64,000 bases of DNA, taken from the NCBI GenBank assembly GCA_019426215.1, contig CM033401.1:21023134-21087133 (forward strand). Reading direction: 5' to 3'. This document shows, one piece after another, positions 32,653 to 45,556 of the stretch; within the stretch, counting starts at the first letter, position 1; each line of letters opens with the position of its first letter. The position numbers and the translations under genes were made by a program. The notes under the pieces are model-generated. The model ran no database searches. It saw only the letters and a list, made by a program, of their open reading frames with translations, and was not told where the DNA came from. The DNA comes from Buddleja alternifolia (Eukaryota > Streptophyta > Magnoliopsida > Lamiales > Scrophulariaceae).

Positions 32653-35600
32653 TTGCAGGTACCTAGAGCTAGAGCCGATACATCTGTATGGTATTTTGAT
32701 AGTGGATCGTCAAGGCACATGACTGGTTCCAAAGATCTTCTGATCAACTATCAAGCTGCCAATGGTCCTCAGGTTGTATTTGGTGACAACTCCAAAGGTA
32801 AAACCAAAGGTATAGGTACTGTGCAGAGGGGGAACATCATGATAAGTGATGTTTATTTTGTTGAGGGTCTGAAGCACAATTTATTAAGCATAAATCAATT
32901 CTGTGATAAAGGCTTTGAAGTCATATTCTCAAGTGACTGCTGCTATATAAACGACGCTAAGACTAAGTCTACTAAATTGAAAGGAAAAAGAACTAACAAC
33001 GTATATTTGGTAGATTGGGGTTCAACACTTGATAACAACCCAACATGTTTTGTTGCTAAAAGTGAATCTAAAATGGGTTGGTTATGGCATAGAAAAATGA
33101 ATCACCTCAACTTTAAGACAATCTCTCAGCTAATAAGTCAAAATCTTGTAGAGGGATTACCAAATGGACCATTTCATAAGGATCGTCTTTGTGACGCTTG
33201 TCAAATGGGGAAACAAGTTAAATCATCGTTCAAGAGAAAACCTCATCTATCTACCTCTAGAATACTTGAACTACTTCACATGGATTTGTTTGGACCTGTT
33301 CAAACGATTAGTGTAAGCGGTAAAAAGTATACTTTGGTGATAGTAGATGATTTCTCTTGATTTACTTGGGTGGAATTTCTTTCATCCAAGGATGAAACAT
33401 GTGACAAGTTAACAACGCTTATTCGACAACTTCAAACATTGAAAGATCTTAAAGGTGCAAGAATAAGAAGTGATCACGGAACTGAGTTTTCTAACAAGAT
33501 TGTTGAGAAGTTTTGTGCAGAAAATGGAATACATCATGAGTATTCAGCTCCCAGAACTCCCCAACAGAATGGTGTTGCTGAGCGCCGGAACAGAACGCTA
33601 AAGGAAGCCGTAGGACAATGTTAGCAGAATCCAAGCTTGCTCCTAGGTTTTGGGCCGAAGCGATCAACAGTGCTTGTTATACTCAAAACCGCTGCATGAT
33701 CAACAAACAGCATGGGAAAACTCCATATGAACTGTGGAAGGGACATAAGCCAAATGTTTCATATTTTCACGTCTTTGGTTCTAAAAGTTTTATCCATAAT
33801 AATGGATTCCAAAGCCTAAAGACTTTTGATCCTAAAGCGGATGAGGGAATCTTTCTAGGCTACGCCAAAAATGGAAAGAATTTTCGCATTCTCAATAAGA
33901 TCAAATCAAAGGTTGAGGAATCTATTCATGTTGTTTTTGATGATGCTAACCAAGAACCGAGTAAGGTTAATTTAAATGATGTAGGAGTTGAAGATCTATG
34001 TCATCAAGCGTCTAAGATTACTATTGATGAAGATACCGACGACGATGATGAGATCTCAGTGCCACCTCCTAAGATTACTCGTGAGATTACTCTAGATAAT
34101 CATGTAAGAAATGCTGATGATCATGAAGAAAATGATCATCAAGAGCACACAAGGAATTGTGAACTTGGAGCGCCTACGCAAGAAGGTAGTCAAGCGTATG
34201 TTTCTCAAGCGCTTGTTCAACCTCTTAACCCCTTCCAACCAGACAGATTATGGCTGCGTGATCATCCACCTGAGCAGATTATTGGAGATATTGAAGCACC
34301 TGATAGGACTAGAGCCGCTACGTTCAATGAGGCTATGTTCGCAAGCTTTCTATCTCAAATGGAACCTAAGAAAGTCGATGAAGTGCTAAGCGACCCAAGT
34401 CGGATTGAAGCTATGCAAGAAGAGCTTAATCAGTTCGAATGAAATAAGGTTTGGATGCTAGTACCAAGACCAACTCACCAAGGAGTTATTGGAACTAGAT
34501 GGGTATATAGAAACAAGATGGATGAGAACGGCATTGTTATAAGAAACAAGGCCAGACTCGTAGCTCAAGGATATTGCCAAGAGGAGGGTATTGACTTTGA
34601 TGAGACATACGCTCCTGTCGCTCGTCTTGGAGCAATTCGCATGTTTCTAGCGTATGCAGCGTTCAACAAGTTCATGGTGTATCAAATGGACGTGAAGAGT
34701 GCCTTCCTGAATGGTAAACTCCAAGAAGAAGTGTATGTGGAGCAACCACCAGGATTCATCAACAATCATGGTAAGGGTATGGTTTACAAGCTAGAAAAAG
34801 CACTTTACGGGCTTAAGCAAGCACCCCGAGCATGGTATGACACTCTCTCTATCTTTCTTATTGGTAAAGGCTTTTCAAAAGGCAGCGTTGACACAACGTT
34901 ATTTAAAATTACCAATAATGAAGATATTCTCTTAGTCCAAATTTACATTGATGATATTATATTTGGTTCTACTAACAAGCGTCTATGTGAGAAATTTTCG
35001 AAAATGATGCAAGAACAATTTGAAATGAGCATGATGGGTGAATTAACTTTCTTCTTAGGACTACAAGTTAAACAACTCCCTAATGACATATTTATTAACC
35101 AAGCTAAATATACATGAGATATGATTAAGAAATTTGGTATGGAAAATGCATCATATTAAAAAATTCCAATGAGCCAAACGCTTAAGTCAGATAAAGATGA
35201 AAGTGGAAAGAAAATTGATATCACTAATTATAGAGGTATCATTGGATCACTTCTTTATCTTACTGCCAGTAGACCTGAAATTATGTTTTCGGTATACATG
35301 TGTGCACGATTTCAAGCTGATCCTAAAGAGTCACACTTAATTGCTGCCAAGAAGATCCTTAAATACCTAAAAGGCACACAGAATGTGGGCTTATGTTATC
35401 CTAGGGATTCTCCTTTTGAACTAATTGGTTACTCAGATGCAGATTTTGCAGGTTGCAAAATAGATCGTAAAAGCACTAGTGGTACTTGTCAATTTCTAGG
35501 TGATAGGTTAGTTTCATGGCATAGCAAGAAACAACAATCCATAGCTACCTCTACAGCCGAAGCTGAGTATGTAGCTGCAGGAAGTTGTTGTGCACAAGTA

Positions 35601-35891
35601 TTATAGATGATGTAACAACTTAGAGATTACGGAATAATCTTAGGTCCAACCCCCATTCATTGTGATAATCAAAGCGCTCTAGCCATGACTCAAAACCCTG
35701 TTCTTCATTCCAGAACCAAACACATTGACATTAGATACCATTTTCTTCGTGATCACGTTCAAAAGAAAGATATCTCCATGCACTTCATTGGAACTGACAA
35801 ACAATTGGCAGATATCTTCACTAAAGCACTCAACGAACAACGCTTTCTCACTTTGAGAAGTGAACTAGGTATGATTGATTTAAACGCTTAA
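32653..35891 (+). pseudogene. Pol of element A (protease, integrase, RT, RNase H), interrupted
   Basis: Domain order is copia type. Protease has an intact YFDSGSSRH site (Asp at residue 16 from 32653). Integrase has the HHCC finger (WHRKMNH...CDACQMGK), DLFGP, DDFS and AERRNRT. RT has YIDDIIFGS, and RNase H has DADFAGC and EAEY. Lesions relative to element B are TGA at 33358, a one-base deletion near 33610, stops at 34440, 35115, 35156, 35604 and 35613. The frame is otherwise preserved to the end at 35889-35891. It lies in the same frame as Gag. Confidence 0.92.
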
Positions 35892-36745
35892 TCATCAAGC
35901 ATCATACTTTATTAGACATATAATTTAAGGGGAATCCACTAGATTTATGTCTAAAAGCCTTCTTTGAAAAACAAAACAAATGGTACAAGTTATCAAATTT
36001 AGGGGGAACCTTAAAATTGTACATGAACATAACTGTAAGCGTCAATGATCAAAATTTTCAGATGCATGATCATCAACACTCAGTATTATTTTTGCATAAA
36101 ATATTGGACGCTCAAACATAAAAAGGACTTTGACTTTAAGCGTCTATATTACAACAGTTATAATGAATACCAACCAATGGTATCAAGTTAAGCGTTGAAA
36201 CTATTCCAATCAACTCTTAATATAAAAATATTTTCTTTACAAGCCATGCATAAAGTTTACAAACTTCTTTCGAAGTAGTGGGTAGACTCAAAAGTCTATT
36301 TTGTACTCTACTCGCACGCTTCTATCACATCAAACTGGCGGGTAATCAAAAGTTTCATTTTCAAAATGACGGTTCAGAGATAGCACGTGTTTGTGTACGT
36401 GTCAGTGTACAAACGGGCGCGTGCGTTACACTCTGAAAATGCCAAACGTTTTAAAATTTTAACTCGGATGTCAAATCTTTATATATGAGAATTACCAAAT
36501 GTAACTTCTCTCTATTACACAAAACTCGCATCTGCAGTTAATGAATTTATGGCTGAGATTCAAAACTCGTTACACGTGTCTAAATCCTACCGAGACTAGA
36601 GAACACAAGTTTCAAAAATTCTTTACTGTGTCATTTAAAATACAATTTCTACAGAAAGACAATTCACTTTTACTCAAACATATCTGCAAAACTTATTCTC
36701 TCTCTCTAAGCAAAAGAAAATCTCAGTTCATCTCTTTCACAAAAA
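35892..36745 (+). other. Spacer between pol and env-like gene of element A, with internal PPT-like motifs
   Basis: No coding. AAGGGGAA (35927-35934) and AGGGGGAA (36001-36008) lie soon after pol and resemble the real polypurine tract at 41227. Element B has the same pair in the same place. Dense AAGCGT motifs continue. A leader-like stretch with TTTATATATGAG at about 36478 lies before the env-like ATG and could be a promoter for a separate transcript, by inference only. Confidence 0.55.
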
Positions 36746-39700
36746 ATGGCACTAAAGAAATCTTCGTTCTGCTGAACTTACCATCAAGGTGACTGAAGGC
36801 CTTGTTGTCGACTGGAAATTTCTCTATGGACAACCTCAGATCAACCTAACAGACATGATGGACATGGTGGTCAAAGCTGGGCTCAAACCGTTCTTGACCC
36901 AATACTCATATATGTTTCCGAATGAAGTCGATAACTTTTGGAAGACTGCTAAACTTTCAGAGGACAAGAAGTCTATCTCTTGTCTAATTCCTTTATCCAA
37001 GAAGGAATCTCCAAAGGAATTTCTCTTATCTGCTTCCACCATTGCCAAGAACTTCAATCTACCAAATGAGGGTGAGGCATTGGATTGTGTTACATTAAAA
37101 CAGATCAAGGAAGCCTGGACAACCATGAGTGCGTACGACGATGTGCCCTACACTCAATACTTCGAAAAGAAAGACCTAGTGTCCAAATACCGGCTGTTGG
37201 CTGATTTCTGCAGCAAGATCATAGAATGCCGAGTGGGAACCTTTGATAAGGTGAACCCAGTATAATTTCAGATGATGACTGCTATACTTCTCAACATCAA
37301 AATCAACTGGAGTGAGTACATCTTTGGAAGGTTTCGGGACAGTCTAAGCGCCTCGAATAAACCTTATGGACTCGTTCTAAGCGACCTGTTGTACAAATCA
37401 AAGTGTGTATACTCGTCTGGACTTCCGTTGAATAAGTCCAAGTTGCTGGGAAAAAGGATTCTGAATAATCTCTTCAATCCTCCCAAAATTGGTGGTGCTG
37501 CTAAACCACTGTCTGAGCGTCTGGAAGTACGTCAAGCGCCCGATAAAGAAGCGGAATGTCCAGTGCCAGAAGAAGTTGTGAAGCGTCCGGCTGCAACAAA
37601 GAAGAGGGCTCCCAGAAAGCCCAAGGTTCAATTTGTCGCCTCCTCTCAAAAGGTTGATCAGGAAACCGATGAGGATGCTGAGGACATGTTACCTCTCAAG
37701 AGGAGGAAGCTGGAAGGGATCATCAAACAAATAGACTTTGAAGAACCAGCTGCTGATCCTCCCGCTCCAACGCTTAAGCTCGTTGAAGGAGTCAATGTGA
37801 AGAAAATCTTCAAGCGTTCCAGGACAAGCAAGCGTCGAGTTGCTCCTGTTCCTGAAGAGCCTGAGACTGATGAGCCAAGCGCTCAAGTTGCTGATGAGCC
37901 AAGCGCTCAAGTTGCTGTTGAGCCAAGCGCTCAAAGTGTTGCTGTTGAGACAAGTTCTCAGGGTAAGTTTATTTCTTCCCACAGCATTTCTATCCCTACA
38001 TCTGTAGAAGACCCTGCTCTTATAGAGGATAGTTCTTGTATTACAGCTATAATTCCAGCCGCTGCTGAAACGTCACCAGATGTCCTCCTGGATGTTGATA
38101 TGACAGAAGTCATCACTATCGCTAAAGATGTTGCCGCAGAAATTGCTGCAATTGAAGCTGAGGAACCTGCTACTACAGAGGTTCAGACTTCCATCCCTGT
38201 TCAGGCTATAACAGAGGCACGCTCAGAAGGTCTGAGTGTTGCTGAAGACGTTCCAGCGCCTAGACACTTTTTCAAACTCGACACGCTGAAGACGATTGAT
38301 CATTCAATCAACTATATGCCCCTAGCGCTCGAAGAAGATTTCATTCCTGCAGAATACAATGAAGAACGATACATTGCTGCTGAGAATGACATTGCTCTGC
38401 TGATTAATACTGACCGTCAAATCAGGGATACAGTATTTCATGCTGCTTTAACAGAAATTGAGATGAAGTATTATCTGGCCACTCAACTTGGAAAGACCCC
38501 TGGCCAAATACCATCTTCTGTTATTCTTCAACAAGACAGGCAAGGAGGAAGAACACCTAGATGTGACATAGATCTGGCATATTATCTAGATTATGAAACC
38601 AACCGGTTTCGCTTTAAGGGATTACAGCATTCTTGTGTATGAGCCCCTTCGTCCGAGCTTTCTCAACCCATCAGAGTCCGTCTTGAACAGAGAAGGCTAC
38701 ACACACTTTCCTCAGACTGCTCATAGTGCTGAAAATATATCTTCAGTCAATCCACTTCGTCTATGGAAGAATAAAGCAGTTCATGCGGGTGAGCGTCTCG
38801 AATCTTTGACAGATTTGATTCAGACTAAAGCCGATGCTTTTTTTGACAGTGTTTGGAATGCCAACTACCAGCCTGATAGATATCTCTTTGAATCTATCAG
38901 AGATATTCATCATGAAGGCATTCGTGCTATGGTCAATGCGGGAACAGACTACTACATGAATGAAGTTAACTGGGTTGAAGCGTATATGGGCAACAAATAT
39001 ACATTCTCAGAGTTAGTCCAAGCTCCCCATCTTTTTGGCATAGGCATGCATGACAAGAAGCGTCAGTTCGCCAAGTATTGCCTCAAGAAGCGTCAACAGA
39101 GAGTTGGACTTGTTCTAAAGTTCCCAATCGTTAGACATCAAATTGAGCAGTGTCTGCGTCAAGAGCTTCACAAATTATCCACTTCTCTTCTTCTGTTCAA
39201 CGCTCAAGCATCTTCTAGTGGTACCGCTTCTGTATCGTGCTTAAATTTTGCTCCAAGCCACTGCGAGGAGAATTTCAATCTAATGGTGAAGATTTTGACT
39301 CCCGTATCTCTGTTCGATAAAATCTTCACTGCCAATCTTAGATCTTGGAATGGCTCAGTAATCAATTCATTTAAAGGATATCCACTGGTCCCTTCTATCC
39401 GCAGCGAGGTACTCGGTCATTATGAGTTTGTCCTCTCTCTGCTTGAAAGGAATCAAGAGCTGGCTCAAGCGATATATCCATACTTAGAAGAGTACTATGC
39501 TGATTGTGTACCTGAGAATCAGCGTCTTACGTCTCTTCCCTCAGACTGCTTAATTGGATTTTCTAGACATTACTGCCCAGATTCAATCTTCTCTATCTGT
39601 CAAGCTCCGTCCAAAGTCTTTCCGAATCATGTGCTAGATATCATTGGTCCAATGCACATCAGGGCCATTGATAGTCCCCTTCGCACATTCATTTCCGGTA

Positions 39701-41016
39701 CTTGTATATCTCGAACTAGACTCACTGAACTTTTGGAAGCTTCGTCCACCTCTTATGCCGATTTAGCAAACTGGAACTTCCAATTTGATGACTTTCGTCA
39801 ACCTAAGTCAGCGCTTGAGGAAGCACCTGCTAAGTCAGCTGAAGCGTTCACGTCTGCAGTTACAAGTATTCCAGCGTCTGCTGAAGAACTCGTTCAAGCG
39901 TCTCAACCAGAGGATATTCCTGACGCTCCTGAACCAGTTACTGATGATATTGCTGAGGATCTTTCTCTTGACATTCGAGGTACTGTCTTTGATCCCGCAT
40001 ATCAAGTTCCCATTGACTCTCTCAAACACTCATCCAGGTTCAAGCGACCGGCTCCTCAAGCGGTTCATCTAGATGAGAGTCAATCTTTTGGTCCTTTGCT
40101 CAAATCCGTTTTGGAGAGTATCAGTGCTCATGCTACTCAGAACGAAGAATCTCTTCACTGGATTAAAGACGATTTAGCAAAGATTGAGACTCACGTTATG
40201 AGCGCTCAAATCGCTCATATGCGTAGTTCAGCTCGAGCGGCTGTTGGTGAGTGCATACAAGACTTTCAAGAAATGCATGATGCCACTCAAGTAAACCAAC
40301 TTGCCATGAAAGAAGAGCTTGAAAAGCGCCTAGAAACCCTTGAGACTTCTCTGAATGATGCTACCATCGCCAAGCTTCTCGCCTTGCAAGAACGCTTCGG
40401 CAAGCGTCTAGACGACATCACAGATTCTATGTCTCAGATTGCTCATCAGGTCAGCTTACTCACAGATCATTTCCTAAAGACTGATGATGGCAATAAGGGG
40501 GAAGAGAAGAAGAAAGGAGAAAAGAGGAAAGTGTCTAGTTCAAGAGAAGAGCCTCCGTCTCCTAAGCGTCAAGTTTTTCCTTCTCTTTCTGCGCTTAGTC
40601 TCCCATCTTGGATAACTGCTTTGAAAGTAAGTACCTCTGGAGCGCCTAGTAGTACACTAAAGGAACCTCCAAGAGCACTATATCCAAATCTACCAATACC
40701 TACAAGAGCACTGCTTGAACAGTTCGACATCCCTCTTCAAAGAACGTCTATTCCAGAACCTACAGATCCAAGAATCTTAGCTGAAGAGAGGAAGATGACT
40801 GACTTTATCCAAGCTTTTCGAATTTGCCTAAGGTATATGGGTATTGACCCAACTGATTGGGACAATCATTTTACTGCTTTCAAGAAGAGACAAAAAGAAA
40901 AAAATAAGCTTATAATCAATAAAGATCATGAAGCAATGATGACCTTGGAAGACAATCTGACTGAAGCTATCCGAGCTGAAATGCCCAAGCGATACAAAGT
41001 TAGACCAAGACGTTAA
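36746..41016 (+). pseudogene. Env-like (accessory) gene of element A
   Basis: About 1400 codons follow pol, the place of the env-like gene in Sireviruses. The ATG (36746, MALKKSS) is out of frame with the body, which is open from about 36789. Breaks: TAA at 37263-37265 and a frameshift near 38600-38640; the last ORF (38593-41016) is uninterrupted. Homology to element B shows in LADFCSKIIECR, NPPKIGGAA, DVDMTEVITIAK and VNPLRLWKNK. A Pro/Ala/Glu-rich middle holds three DEPSAQVA-like repeats. A long coiled-coil candidate lies near 40090-40490, followed by a Lys-rich stretch. No signal peptide or transmembrane helix is evident, so a membrane role is not supported. The N-terminal part may belong to the family named putative plant transposon protein, which I cannot test. 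Confidence 0.75.
37963..38046 (+). other. Candidate 84-bp intron in the env-like gene of element A
   Basis: Donor CAGG|GTAAGT and acceptor TATTACAG bound 84 bp, a multiple of three without stop, so both spliced and unspliced forms keep the frame. The same phase-1 position, with the flanking SQ codons and downstream DVDM...IAK homology, matches the second intron of element B. Confidence 0.6.
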
Positions 41017-41226
41017 AGCTTTTGATTTGCATTAACTATATTCTTGTCTCTTATATCTTTATTTGTTCAGTTGTAAAAATGCTTGTAATCACTAATATAT
41101 ATAAATGCGATTTTTCAGCTGAAACATCTCGTTGAAGCGTAACTAACTCTAACTTACTAACATAACGCTTATTAACTTTGGCTGTCGTAACTCTTGAACT
41201 ATAAAAGAGTGAGTATTGCCATCATC

Positions 41227-41240
41227 AAAAAGGGGGGAAT
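41227..41240 (+). other. Polypurine tract of element A
   Basis: AAAAAGGGGGGAAT lies directly before the 3' LTR and would prime plus-strand DNA synthesis. Confidence 0.88.
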
Positions 41241-42927
41241 TGATAGGAAATTTCATGTTAAGATTTTGATGATGACAATTAGAAATCTTGTTAGACCCCA
41301 AAGTTATGTACGCTTAAATTTCATAGATACTTGTATAAGCATTTGAACATTAGAAATGTATAGGCTTTATTTTATCTTTTACTTTTGACATTCTTAGATC
41401 AAGAAGTCGGTTAGATTAAGCGTGTGATACTTTCTGAGTGAGCTTATCAAGACTGCGAAATCTGGAGACTCCAAGCGTCCAAGAAATCAATAGTGAATGA
41501 AGTTTAAAGAAGTTCACTCTAAGCGCCTGACATGTTCTGAGTGAGGTGTCAAGTAACGAAGATTGAAGTCTCAAGCGTCTACACTTCTAAATGAAGTCTG
41601 AAGACTTTTCCAAGCGTCTAAACATTAAATAATCCTCCAGATTAAATGGAACTTTCAACTCATTAATGAAGCGTCTATCAAATGACAAACATTCTCCTGA
41701 AGCGTCAGATCGAAAGGATTTTAATGCAAATATTCTCAGTGCATTAAATGCCAACGGGAATTTAATTCAAATGCATTAAATGCTGATAAGAGCATTAAAT
41801 GTGATAAGCACTTTCAGACGTACGGAGAAGCCACCCTATTGGACTGTCAACTATTCAAAGACTGCAACACCAACTTTTGTGCAGCAAATTTTCGGGAAAA
41901 AGGACAAAAGTTGTTCACTCGCGAAAGTGAGAGACACGCGCCCTTGCATGTGTCAAACGGACACTTTTTCCAAGAATGCCTATAAATAGAACTTCAACAA
42001 CAAGCCAAACATAGAACAATTAATCAAGCCAAATTGCTGTTGCATTGAAGTCTCATTCCTTAAACTTTCAGAAAAGCTAGAATACTCAAGAAAATATTCT
42101 CTTTGCTTTTCATCAAATCCTGAGACAGTCAACCCAATATCTCAAACATTCTTTTTGAAGAAACTACTCTACTACTGAGATATTCCAGTTGTTTGAACTT
42201 CATCAAAATCAAACAAACTCTTTTAGAAAAACCTCTATCCAAGCCTCGCGATCTGTGTGAAGTCGAAGTTGGATACTTGTCATATTTTTGGGTAAAAGAA
42301 GCAAGGGGGTTGAAGTGATTTGGAGCAAAAATCTGTGTGATCAAGGAGCTCAAGTCATCGACATCCATCTCTCCCTAATTTGTAGAAGATTCTGTGTGAT
42401 TCTTTGAGAATCATTTTAGTGGATTGCCTTCAAGTGTTCGAGGAGAAGAAGGACGTAGTTGGGATTACACCACCCAACGAACCTTACAAATATTGTGTCA
42501 TTTACTTTTCAGTCAATTCTTTTATCTATCATATCATTGCATAAATTGATTAAGTAAAACACAATCAAAAGCTAAGCAACAAAGAAACCTTTTGTGACGC
42601 TAAAGCTTTCAAAGAGAAGACTCCAAAAATCATTCCGCTGTGCTAACACTGATTAAAGAACTGAACGCTTAACCTACTTGGTCAAAGTATTCAAATCTTG
42701 AAGTCTGAGTTAACTTCTTAAAAACAGTCTTCATCAGACGCTTCGCCAAAGCGCTAATATTTTTAAGTGAACGCTTAAGTCAAGCGTTAGACACTTCAAG
42801 CGTCTATCTTTTCAAGCGTCCAAAAATCTTTTAGTACGAAACTATTTGAAGTCGAAAAAGACTTCAGGGTCTATTCAACCCCCCCCCCCCCCTTCTAGAC
42901 CCTTTCGTATGCCACTTGGGACCAACA
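41241..42927 (+). repeat. 3' LTR of element A
   Basis: Nearly identical to 28648-30331, with scattered substitutions and a longer C tract near the end (about 42880-42892). TATA box at 41981-41988. The repeat ends CCAACA and is followed by the GGTAG duplication. Confidence 0.93.
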
Positions 42928-42932
42928 GGTAG

Positions 42933-43236
42933 AAAGATTGTTCTAGAAGAACAAAATGAAACTCCCACTGAGACATCTATCCAAGAACAAAGAGCTGACC
43001 TAATAGTAGCACAACCACCGTGTAGATCTGGTAGAATACCACATGAAGCTGAGAGGTATGAGTATCTACTGCATAAGGAGCTGGGACTCCACACTGTAGT
43101 GGAGGAAGATCATGGAGATGATCCCTATACCTATGATCAAATGATCCCTCTACCTATGATCAAGCGATGGTGGATGTCAACGCTTCAAGATAGAGAGAAG
43201 CAATGGAAACAGAGAGGGATTCTATGCAATCTGATA
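42933..43236 (+). pseudogene. Continuation of element C pol after the A insertion (start of RT)
   Basis: The protein RKIVLEEQNETPTE...RSGRIPHEAERYEYLL is the linker before copia reverse transcriptase. A frame change near 43165 is followed by MVDVNAS...MQSDRV-like sequence, the very start of RT. Similarity ends near 43236 (TCTGATAGGG), so the RT, RNase H and 3' LTR of C are missing. It directly continues the gene broken at 28642. Confidence 0.75.
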
Positions 43237-43928
43237 GGGTTGGAAATTACATGGTTTAGTTTGATGTATTTGTATGATTTATGTTCAATTATATGGAATT
43301 TATGCCACAAATGCGTATAATCAGTTCAATATTTAAATTCAGGTATAAACTATTGTACTTAAGGGAAATAAAGGAATAAAGTGCACGATTAGTGAAGAGT
43401 CCGAGAAGTCAGTCTAACGTTCGAACGTAAGGAGTTTTACGCGCGGACGTGGGGAAGTGCAACGCCCAAACATTATGAGTTTTACGCGCGAACGCCAGCA
43501 GTTCAACGTTCGAACGTGAGTCCCGATAGAGCAATTGCATGTTTTAAAAGTCTAATTCAAAGTAGGCTTTATCGAACAACTGATATAAAAAGACGGAACA
43601 AAACACAAAAAGGGATAGGTCGATTTCAGCAGCCCTATTTGTTATGACTTCTATGCTTTTACTCCATTCATATGCTTGATCACCATATGTGTGCTATCTT
43701 GCCTATTTTATTTGTTCGGGGAAAAGTAATTTAGAGGCAAAAGAATTCATAATATCATATAAGTTAGTTGATGCTAGCGATAGCTACATACTTCGGATGC
43801 TGTTAGCCAGATTTATTTGGAAGAATCTGAATTGATCTGGGGAAAATTTTAGCTTTTAATGCATAAAGTAGACATTGCTACACCCAATCTAGTATAGGTT
43901 ATCATGAGCGAGGGATCCGCGTGATAAT
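43237..43928. other. Unassigned sequence, possibly LTR/leader of the gypsy element D family
   Basis: Two exact ACGTTCGAACGT palindromes (43417-43428, 43506-43517) and a repeated GAGTTTTACGCGCG block stand upstream of a TATAAAAA-like signal (about 43582). The same palindrome occurs in gypsy element D. No LTR borders were found and no coding is seen. It lies between truncated C and copia LTR fragment E. Confidence 0.4.
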
Positions 43929-43961
43929 TGTTAGGTATATGCCCTAGATGCCAATGAGGAC
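43929..43961 (+). repeat. Element E: first 33 bp of a copia LTR, split by element B
   Basis: TGTTAGGTATATGCCCTAG is a typical LTR start, related to but distinct from that of element C. It is interrupted after AGGAC (43957-43961) by element B and continues at 58054. Confidence 0.65.
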
Positions 43962-45440
43962 TGTTAGGAAATTTCATGTTAGATGTTTTGATGATGACAA
44001 GATAGGATTTAATGTTAGACCCCAAAAATACAATGTAAGTTTCCATTTTTCATAGATTGATGTATAAGCGTATGAAAGTTGTAATTTATTTTTTTAGGCT
44101 TGTAATTTTTATCTTTATAGAATTTAGACTAAGTCTTAGTGACTGAATCGCTAGTAGAATTCTAGGTGAGTCTATTAGAGAAAAAGTTGAAGACCAGCGT
44201 CTGAAGTCAACCAGAGATAAAGATTTTCTTCTTAGCATCTGTCAAACGCTAAAAGACCTCATTTCAGGATTTATGGATCAAGCGCTCAAAATCTCTCAAG
44301 CGACTTATGTTAGATTCACCTGAAATAAATCCTCAAGTCATGAAGGACTTAAATGCAATCATTCAACGGACATTTATTTCCAACGGGAAATAAATTCAAT
44401 TTGCATTAAATGTTTGATAAGAGCATTAAATGTGATAAGCTAATGTGACTTGTGGACAAGCCACATTTTGACCAGATTGTCAGAAATTTCAGAGTTTCAG
44501 CTGCTCCTGTCCAATCGGCTTCAGCGAATTTTCAGGTATGTCAGACTTTAGGTAAACTCATGTGCTGCGTGAAAGGCACGCTCCTACATGTGTCCAACGG
44601 ACAGATCCCAAGAAATTGCCTATAAATATCTTACCCTAGCTAACCCTAAAAATACACAAGATACGTACGAAAAAGAGAACAGAAATTATTGCCAAAAATC
44701 TTACGTACATTTTCTGGGAAAAAGTTTAGAAACTCCATAGCCAAATCTTTCAAGCTTTTTATCTACATTCCAGACAGTCACAAATATCTCAAACATCTTC
44801 CAAAGAAGAAACCCAAATTCCAACTGAGATATTCCAAGTTGTTTGGTCTTTTCAAAAACTAATAAAACCCTAGTGACAAACCTCAACCTTTCATCTAAGT
44901 GAGAAAAGTTGTTGAACCCTTTCAGGCAGTATTTTTGAGTGAGAGAAGCTTGAAGAAGACAATCTTCATTGGTGCTGAAGTCTGTGTGATCAAGGAGCCC
45001 AAGATCATTTTCACCCTTTACTATCTTGTAGAAGATTCTGTGTGATTCTTTGAAAATCAATCTAGCAAATTCCTCCGAGTGAAAAGGAGAAGAAGGACGT
45101 AGCTGGGATTACACCACCCAATGAACCTTACATATTTTGTGTCATTTATCTTTGAAAGAGACAAGATAAAGTGCAAAGCGATTAAATTAACTAAAAGAAC
45201 GCTAAAACTCATTTCCGCTGTGCTAACCCTGATTAAGCGATCTAAGCGTTGCCCTACTTTGGTAAACTGCTAAAATCACTAAATCTAAGTTAACTTTCCT
45301 GAAGCGTCTGACCCAAGCGCTCAGTTATCCAAGCGTTCAAACCTTTAAAGTGATACATAATTTTTGAAGTCGAAAAAGACTTTAGGGTCTATTCAACCCC
45401 CCCCCTTCTAGACCCTTTCGTATACCACTTGGGACCACCA
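43962..45440 (+). repeat. 5' LTR of element B
   Basis: TGTTAGGAAATTTC to GGGACCACCA, 1479 bp, with a TATA box TATAAATA at 44621-44628. It lacks the ~38-bp TTATT-rich insertion found in the 3' LTR. Confidence 0.93.
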
Positions 45441-45442
45441 AG

Positions 45443-45458
45443 TGGTATCAAAGCGGTT
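45443..45458 (+). other. Primer binding site of element B (tRNA-iMet)
   Basis: TGGTATCAAAGCGGTT starts two bases after the LTR, one change from the PBS of element A. Confidence 0.92.
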
Positions 45459-45556
45459 GAAGTAGAAACCTAAGTGTTTCCGACCATAACTGCTTGTTTA
45501 GATCCATTAAAAAAAAAAAAAAACTTCATCGCTTTTATTTTTTCTTACATTTCATT

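Larger units (their letters stand above)
28648..42927 (+). mobile_element. Element A: 14.3-kb Sirevirus-like Ty1/copia retrotransposon nested in C
   Basis: Two near-identical LTRs (28648-30331 and 41241-42927) bound the element. A perfect 5-bp duplication GGTAG flanks it (28643-28647 and 42928-42932), so it is an intact insertion into pol of element C. Order: LTR, PBS, gag, pol, env-like gene, polypurine tract, LTR. The gene order PR-IN-RT-RH, the large Gag, the extra gene after pol and several PPT-like motifs fit the Sirevirus (Maximus/SIRE) lineage. The LTRs differ at few positions, so the insertion is relatively young, yet gag-pol holds many stops. Confidence 0.93.

Noticed and set aside
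37963..37984. Nearest acceptor CCCACAG giving a 22-base intron in element A
   Set aside because: Below any plausible plant intron size; the acceptor at 38046 gives 84 bp and matches element B in phase and position.
36746..41016. Env-like gene of A as a host gene captured by the element
   Set aside because: The homologous gene sits at the same place in element B, so it belongs to the family rather than being a recent capture.
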